A stretch of DNA of 27,582 nucleotides from a virus: the IMG/VR virus record IMGVR_UViG_3300030202_001758, positions 1 through 27,582 of that record; one strand, 5' to 3'. Below the pieces are notes generated by a model, which saw nothing but the letters and a program-made list of their open reading frames with translations, ran no database searches and was not told where the DNA came from. Positions 24,777-27,582 of the stretch are shown here, in pieces; positions within the stretch are counted from its first letter, which is position 1; each line of letters opens with the position of its first letter. The translations under genes were made by a program, and so were the position numbers.

Positions 24777-24805
24777 ATTGTATCATATGATTTGATATTA
24801 ATCAA
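24777..24805 (-). promoter_or_regulatory. Promoter for the Mom-like gene
   Basis: On the leftward strand TTGATT (24805-24800) is followed after exactly 17 bases by TACAAT (24782-24777). This gives 4/6 and 5/6 matches to the sigma70 consensus. It ends 18 bases before the start codon. The -35 lies inside the palindrome 24794-24809, so a repressor there would block it. Confidence 0.5.
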
Positions 24806-24809
24806 TATC
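24794..24809. promoter_or_regulatory. Palindrome over the -35 of the Mom-gene promoter
   Basis: GATATT-AATC-AATATC, a perfect 6-bp inverted repeat with a 4-bp centre. It overlaps the end of the 67-aa gene and covers the proposed -35. A second small palindrome ATCATATGAT (24782-24791) follows inside the spacer. An operator is possible, but AT-rich palindromes also arise by chance. Confidence 0.35.
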
Positions 24810-25001
24810 ATTTATCTTGTCTTGATCTTCCATCTCTTTCTTAAATTTATCGTTAAGCAATTCGGTTTCGTGGCTTGCAATAAGTTTGTTTTTCTTTACA
24901 AACTCTTCGTCAGTTTCCTCAATATCTGTTCGTCTGACGTTGGATAAAATGTCAATGGCCGTTACTAAATGATGCATCCTGAATTGTTCAAAGCTACCCA
25001 T
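24798..25001 (-). CDS. Small acidic protein (67 aa)
   Basis: The ATG overlaps the previous stop by eight bases (ATGGGTAG). The product is helical and strongly charged (ETDEEFVKKNKLIASHETELLNDKFKKEMEDQDKINDID), without cysteine or membrane segments. Its end overlaps the promoter region of the Mom-like gene. Function unknown. Coupling to the zinc-ribbon gene suggests a shared role. Confidence 0.6.
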   Translation of the reverse strand: MGSFEQFRMHHLVTAIDILSNVRRTDIEETDEEFVKKNKLIASHETELLNDKFKKEMEDQDKINDID

Positions 25002-25437
25002 GTGGTTCTCCTAAATTTTTAACTAGTTTGTCTACTAATGTTTGTATCTTGGTAAGTAAATTCTTTTTGTCTAACTTGTAGTTCCAATAGAACTCATACA
25101 GTTCTTCATCTGAATGATCTGACTCTAAAAATTTATCACGATTACTGCCAAGTTCTATAAGTTTTCGGTTCAGTTCCATGACATCATCAAAGTCTTTTTC
25201 GCTTGGGTATGGTTGTGGGTCTTGACCCACTTGATTGTTCCACCATTCAGATTGTTCTACTCTACGGATTCTTTCTAGTAAAACTAAGCCATTGCATGTG
25301 TCACAGACTTGCCCTTCTACTAAAGGTTGTCCGTTGTTGCCATGACCATGTTCTACCTCTGTGCATACTCCACATTGAAACATATCAACTTCTTCTAATT
25401 CTTTTTCTTCTATCCAATCATTACCTTCGTGACTCAT
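24994..25437 (-). CDS. Zinc-ribbon protein (147 aa)
   Basis: The start is placed at ATG 25437, with SD AGGTGGG seven bases upstream. The in-frame GTG at 25449 overlaps the previous gene without an SD. Residues 22-25 (CGVC) and about 45-48 (CDTC) form a zinc ribbon with His residues between. The C-terminal half is helical (DDVMELNRKLIELGSNRDKFL; LLTKIQTLVDKLVKNL). The palindrome copy 5 lies inside and is read VGQDPQ, as in the scaffold gene. Unknown function in the early operon. Confidence 0.7.
   Translation of the reverse strand: MSHEGNDWIEEKELEEVDMFQCGVCTEVEHGHGNNGQPLVEGQVCDTCNGLVLLERIRRVEQSEWWNNQVGQDPQPYPSEKDFDDVMELNRKLIELGSNRDKFLESDHSDEELYEFYWNYKLDKKNLLTKIQTLVDKLVKNLGEPHG
25215..25230. 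repeat. Palindrome copy 5, GTGGGTC-TT-GACCCAC (reads AA centre leftward)
   Basis: A perfect copy in mid-gene. On the coding (leftward) strand it is GTGGGTC-AA-GACCCAC followed by AA, identical in sequence, frame and 3' flank to copy 2, although the host genes are unrelated. Confidence 0.9.
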
Positions 25438-25439
25438 AC

Positions 25440-25856
25440 TTACACCCACCTTGACTTATGGATTATTAATACGTTCCCAAATAATGTGTGACCTTCAAAG
25501 TAAAGTGATGATACATTTGGGGGTAGGTCTTCGAGCATGCCTTCTTCGTTTACAAGGATCACAAAGTCTTTCCATTCACTAGCTTGATCAGGGATTAAAG
25601 GCACTACTTGTATCAACCCACCTACTTCTTTTTGCATTTCTTCTAATGTAAAAAACTCTTGATTCTCAGCAAAAACAAATTCAATGGATACTATCCAATC
25701 ATTACCTTGAGTAGCTGTAAAAGAATCTGAATTGTCTATGGGTTCACTAGTTCTGATAACTACAGATGGGCGTTCTTGTGGGTCTATATAATTGTATCCA
25801 CCATCTTTGAACACATCAAGAAAAGTTTCTAATTGTTTCTGTGATTGACTACTCAA
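25440..25856 (-). CDS. DUF3846-domain protein
   Basis: The best start is TTG 25856, with AAGGAG six bases before it and an 8-base TTGAGTAG overlap with the upstream stop, the junction style seen elsewhere here. Starting at ATG 25892 would need a 44-base overlap and has no SD. From about residue 75 the sequence GGLIQVVPLIP ... FVILVNEEGMLEDLPPN ... LFGNVLII has the block order of the DUF3846 family (GGyIevvpl, NEeGkl..LPpN, GnvlI), common in phages and plasmids. The N-terminal half is an unrelated extension. No biochemical function is established for the family. Confidence 0.75.
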   Translation of the reverse strand: MSSQSQKQLETFLDVFKDGGYNYIDPQERPSVVIRTSEPIDNSDSFTATQGNDWIVSIEFVFAENQEFFTLEEMQKEVGGLIQVVPLIPDQASEWKDFVILVNEEGMLEDLPPNVSSLYFEGHTLFGNVLIIHKSRWV

Positions 25857-26181
25857 TGTCTTCTCCTTTTGTCCATTTTCTATATGCATCAACAGTTCCT
25901 ATCTCTGACATTTTGTCTATTCGTTCTTTGGTTTGAATAGATAGTTGAACATGCTCTAGGTTTGGTAGTGAGGGCATCACCCAATTCAATTCCTCTACTG
26001 AGAAACTTGAATAATGTTCCATGATTATTAGCAATAGGTTTTCTTTTATCGTTGCTTCTTCGAGTATCTCATTGATACTTCGCTTGTCATGGGGTAAAAC
26101 TTCCGTTGACCAAAAGTATTCTATGTCATGTTCAGGTGGGTCTGTTGCTAAAAAGTCTCTGATCTTACTTACTAAATCCAT
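25849..26181 (-). CDS. Unrecognised early protein (110 aa)
   Basis: ATG with a good SD (CAGGAGAA). Helical and acidic, with several Trp and His residues (EHDIEYFWSTEVLPHDK; FSVEELNWVMPSLPNLEHVQL). No cysteine clusters or membrane segments. First gene after the leader that carries palindrome copy 6. Function unknown. Confidence 0.65.
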   Translation of the reverse strand: MDLVSKIRDFLATDPPEHDIEYFWSTEVLPHDKRSINEILEEATIKENLLLIIMEHYSSFSVEELNWVMPSLPNLEHVQLSIQTKERIDKMSEIGTVDAYRKWTKGEDIE

Positions 26182-26231
26182 ACTATTCTCCTGTTATTGT
26201 GTATGATTTTTGATATGTACATGGTGCGAAT

Positions 26232-26247
26232 ATGGGTCATGACCCAC
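26232..26247. repeat. Palindrome copy 6, ATGGGTC-AT-GACCCAC (one mismatch)
   Basis: It differs from the family only in the outermost base (A for G at 26232). It contains the stop codon (TGA) of the 68-aa gene on the leftward strand and lies 50 bases before the ATG of the 110-aa gene. Confidence 0.8.
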
Positions 26248-26443
26248 TTGGAAATCTGTTGCCATAGTACATACGCTGATGTTCACAGTATGTGTTCATG
26301 TGATATGCCCTATTGCCACAGTCAAAACAAACTACCGATCTTGCATATGGCTTTCTATAATCAGGTTGTTTCTTACCTATGTAAGTAACCCAGTTTAGAT
26401 GCACATGTTCTGTAAATGGTAGTTGATATTGGTAACTAACCAT
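26237..26443 (-). CDS. Small aromatic Cys/His protein (68 aa)
   Basis: ATG preceded by AAAAGGAGTAG, a strong SD. CFDCG (residues 39-43) with H48, C53 and H55 (YHMNTYCEHQRMYYG) suggests a small zinc-binding domain. Tyr and His are unusually frequent. Its leader holds a 17-bp palindrome and the left inverted repeat of the gene upstream. Function unknown. Confidence 0.65.
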   Translation of the reverse strand: MVSYQYQLPFTEHVHLNWVTYIGKKQPDYRKPYARSVVCFDCGNRAYHMNTYCEHQRMYYGNRFPSGS

Positions 26444-26473
26444 ACGCTACTCCTTTTGATTTGTTTGACGCTC

Positions 26474-26490
26474 TGAATCAATTTGATTCA
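26474..26490. promoter_or_regulatory. 17-bp palindrome in the leader of the 68-aa gene
   Basis: TGAATCAA-T-TTGATTCA, 8-bp arms with a single central base. It overlaps the outer end of the left inverted repeat (26481-26509). Possible operator for the gene that follows leftward. Confidence 0.5.
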
Positions 26491-26509
26491 TACAAAGTCA
26501 CTGAGAGTG
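26481..26509. repeat. Left copy of a 29-bp inverted repeat
   Basis: Its reverse complement begins CACTCTCAGTGACTTTGTAT and continues GAATCAAAT. It pairs with 27314-27342 at 27 of 29 positions, the two differences being G/A. It starts seven bases beyond the stop of the gene it brackets. Confidence 0.8.
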
Positions 26510-26515
26510 GGCTGA

Positions 26516-27298
26516 CTAAGCCTTGATTAATTCTTTCTCGGTTTCTTTTTGTTCTTTTAGTTCTACTAGTTTCTGAATCTGCTTAAACTCATGCGAATAC
26601 ACTGGCTTAATTTCTTTGTTACATTCCCCACATACTGCGTAAGTTTTTAAGTTGGGTTCTTTACCATCTGCAAATTGCCACTTACGAAGTTTGTTCTCTA
26701 TGCAACCCTCCCTACATTGGTACTTGATCTTCTCAGGTTTGGGATCACTGTCATGATCTTCTAACTGTTTCTCTGCACCACTGCTAATTGGGATAGATTT
26801 TCTAATTATTTCTAGTGTATCTCTGTGTTGTGTTGCTAGTGCTTTTACTGCATCATCAATAACAATTTTAGAATCAGAACATTTGAAGCCTAGAGTAGTT
26901 GCAATCTCTCTAAATTCTTTGGTCAACTTACCCTTTGAATGTTTGTGGGGGATTTTGTTTTCGTTAAGAATAAGAGCAATTGAAAGTTTAATAATTGATG
27001 CCATTAAAGCATTGTAATTACCTTTCCTAAGTGTTGGGTGTAGTAACCAAACTATAACTGTCCATGCGTTATCAATTCCGTTGTCTTGGATCAATGCAAC
27101 TTCGGAATTTTCTTGGTGTTTTTGTTGGTTAGTTGTACCTTTAGCTGATGGATCGGCGTAAACTTTTGTGGTTAACTTGTCTAATACTTCAACTTTTTTG
27201 ATGTCTAAGTTTGAGAATATCGCATTAGCTAATGTAAATAATGCATTGCTAAATCCTGATATTTTGTTAGTGGTGCTGTCTACAAATGTATTTTTCAT
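26516..27298 (-). CDS. Unrecognised 260-aa protein with C-terminal zinc ribbon, bracketed by inverted repeats
   Basis: Start placed at ATG 27298 (AAGGG seven bases before). An in-frame TTG at 27340 with AGGAAG in front would add 14 residues and cannot be excluded. The N-terminal part is mixed. The middle (about 75-175) is helical with hydrophobic stretches (IDNAWTVIVWLLHPTL, LMASIIKLSIALILNENKIPHKHSKGKLTKEFREI), not long enough for sure membrane anchors. Near the end C-x3-C (CREGC) and CGEC form a likely zinc ribbon, followed by a charged helix. First gene of the early operon. It lacks transposase motifs despite the flanking 29-bp inverted repeats. Confidence 0.75.
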   Translation of the reverse strand: MKNTFVDSTTNKISGFSNALFTLANAIFSNLDIKKVEVLDKLTTKVYADPSAKGTTNQQKHQENSEVALIQDNGIDNAWTVIVWLLHPTLRKGNYNALMASIIKLSIALILNENKIPHKHSKGKLTKEFREIATTLGFKCSDSKIVIDDAVKALATQHRDTLEIIRKSIPISSGAEKQLEDHDSDPKPEKIKYQCREGCIENKLRKWQFADGKEPNLKTYAVCGECNKEIKPVYSHEFKQIQKLVELKEQKETEKELIKA

Positions 27299-27313
27299 TG
27301 GATACCCTTGATG

Positions 27314-27342
27314 CACTCTCAGTAACTTTGTATAAATCAAAT
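27314..27342. repeat. Right copy of the 29-bp inverted repeat
   Basis: CACTCTCAGTAACTTTGTAT continued by AAATCAAAT. It lies in the 5' leader of the 260-aa gene, 15 bases before its ATG. In the transcript the two copies could pair and enclose the whole gene. Confidence 0.8.
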
Positions 27343-27387
27343 CTTCCTATTCAGTTTTGCATATGTTCTTATCGTCCTCCTCATAGT

Positions 27388-27403
27388 GTGGGTCTGTACC
27401 CAC
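27388..27403. repeat. Palindrome copy 7, GTGGGTC-TG-TACCCAC (one mismatch)
   Basis: One base differs in the right arm (T for G). It lies 16 to 31 bases downstream of the proposed -10 of the leftward promoter, that is, about +10 to +25, a position where a bound protein could block transcription. Confidence 0.8.
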
Positions 27404-27418
27404 TTATTTATATTTCTA

Positions 27419-27446
27419 ATTATGGGGGTAGTTTTGCTATTGTCAA
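27419..27446 (-). promoter_or_regulatory. Promoter of the leftward early operon
   Basis: On the leftward strand a perfect TTGACA (27446-27441) is followed after 16 bases by CATAAT (27424-27419), 5/6 to consensus. It sits between the terminator at 27538-27568 and the first leftward gene. The leader then carries palindrome copy 7, an AGGAGG (27380-27375) and the right inverted repeat. No other gene is seen in 27299-27582. Confidence 0.65.
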
Positions 27447-27537
27447 CCCCTTTTTGATACCAATTCCTATGAAATCTTGTTCATGCAATCTAATTCATGA
27501 ATCAAACTTCAAGATCAGATGTTCTAAAAGAGGGCAT

Positions 27538-27568
27538 AAAAAAAGGGGATCAAAATTAATTAACCCCC
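27538..27568 (-). terminator. Rho-independent terminator of an operon beyond the right edge
   Basis: On the leftward strand GGGGGTTA (27568-27561) pairs with TGATCCCC (27552-27545), eight pairs with two G-U, and an 8-base loop. A run of seven T follows (27544-27538). It implies another leftward operon to the right of the window. Confidence 0.75.
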
Positions 27569-27582
27569 TAAATATTAAGTTT

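Noticed and set aside
26481-27342. Insertion sequence with transposase
   Set aside because: Inverted repeats are present, but the enclosed protein has no DDE, HUH or recombinase motif and there is no target duplication. It is kept as repeats plus an unknown gene.
27337-27384. 15-aa frame (MRRTIRTYAKLNRKI) in the early leader
   Set aside because: It has no SD of its own. The AGGAGG lies inside it, and no other coding sign is present. A 3-codon frame ATG CAA AAC TGA starting at 27362 is equally unsupported.
1-27582. CRISPR array or tRNA genes
   Set aside because: No regularly spaced direct repeats and no cloverleaf-like segment with a T-loop consensus were found by reading. The 16-bp palindromes are scattered kilobases apart.

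Overview
The window looks like a large part of a tailed double-stranded DNA phage genome (Caudoviricetes), AT-rich (roughly 37-38% G+C by eye) and of a type I associate with uncultured marine phages. Three things support this. There is an HK97-like major capsid gene preceded by a scaffold-like gene. A rightward run of beta-rich tail, fibre and propeller proteins follows. A leftward block carries small recombination and replication genes (RusA, a RecA-like helicase/ATPase, a RecT/Rad52-like annealing protein, a MerR-type HTH) and a Mom-like DNA modification gene. No tape-measure, sheath or tail-tube gene of a long tail is visible, so a short-tailed (podovirus-like) particle is the most likely reading. 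The host is not identifiable from the sequence.

Layout: positions 1-19674 are read rightward (late/structural arm). The order is the end of an unknown gene, a 1789-residue virion-like protein, a putative scaffold, the major capsid protein, two proteins with C2H2-like zinc fingers, a decoration-like protein, small virion-like proteins, a fibre, a six-repeat propeller-like protein, a neck protein with an inserted carbohydrate-binding module, a large tail protein, a membrane protein, and four small (43-77 aa) genes, of which two or three are membrane or lysis-like. Positions 19735-27298 are read leftward (early/replication arm). The two arms converge on a weak hairpin near 19713-19736. At the right edge a leftward terminator (27538-27568) ends an unseen operon, and a TTGACA/CATAAT promoter (27419-27446) starts the one seen here. 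Most genes abut or overlap through TAATG, ATGA or 8-base overlaps, so expression is strongly coupled. Terminase, portal, DNA polymerase, integrase, repressor and a recognisable endolysin are not in the window.

The most unusual signals cut across genes. (1) A 16-bp palindrome, GTGGGTC-NN-GACCCAC, occurs seven times (five perfect, two with one mismatch, plus one decayed copy). It lies on both arms, is always preceded by A on the transcribed strand, and often sits between a stop codon and a Shine-Dalgarno (SD) sequence or just downstream of a promoter. (2) CCWGG and GGWCC are strongly depleted, and codon choice at Pro-Gly and Gly-Pro pairs is bent to avoid them, in a phage that also carries a Mom-like DNA-modifying enzyme. 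(3) The 260-codon gene at the right end is bracketed by 29-bp inverted repeats (27/29 identical). (4) A hairpin upstream of the 173-aa gene appears to bring a distant SD next to its start codon.
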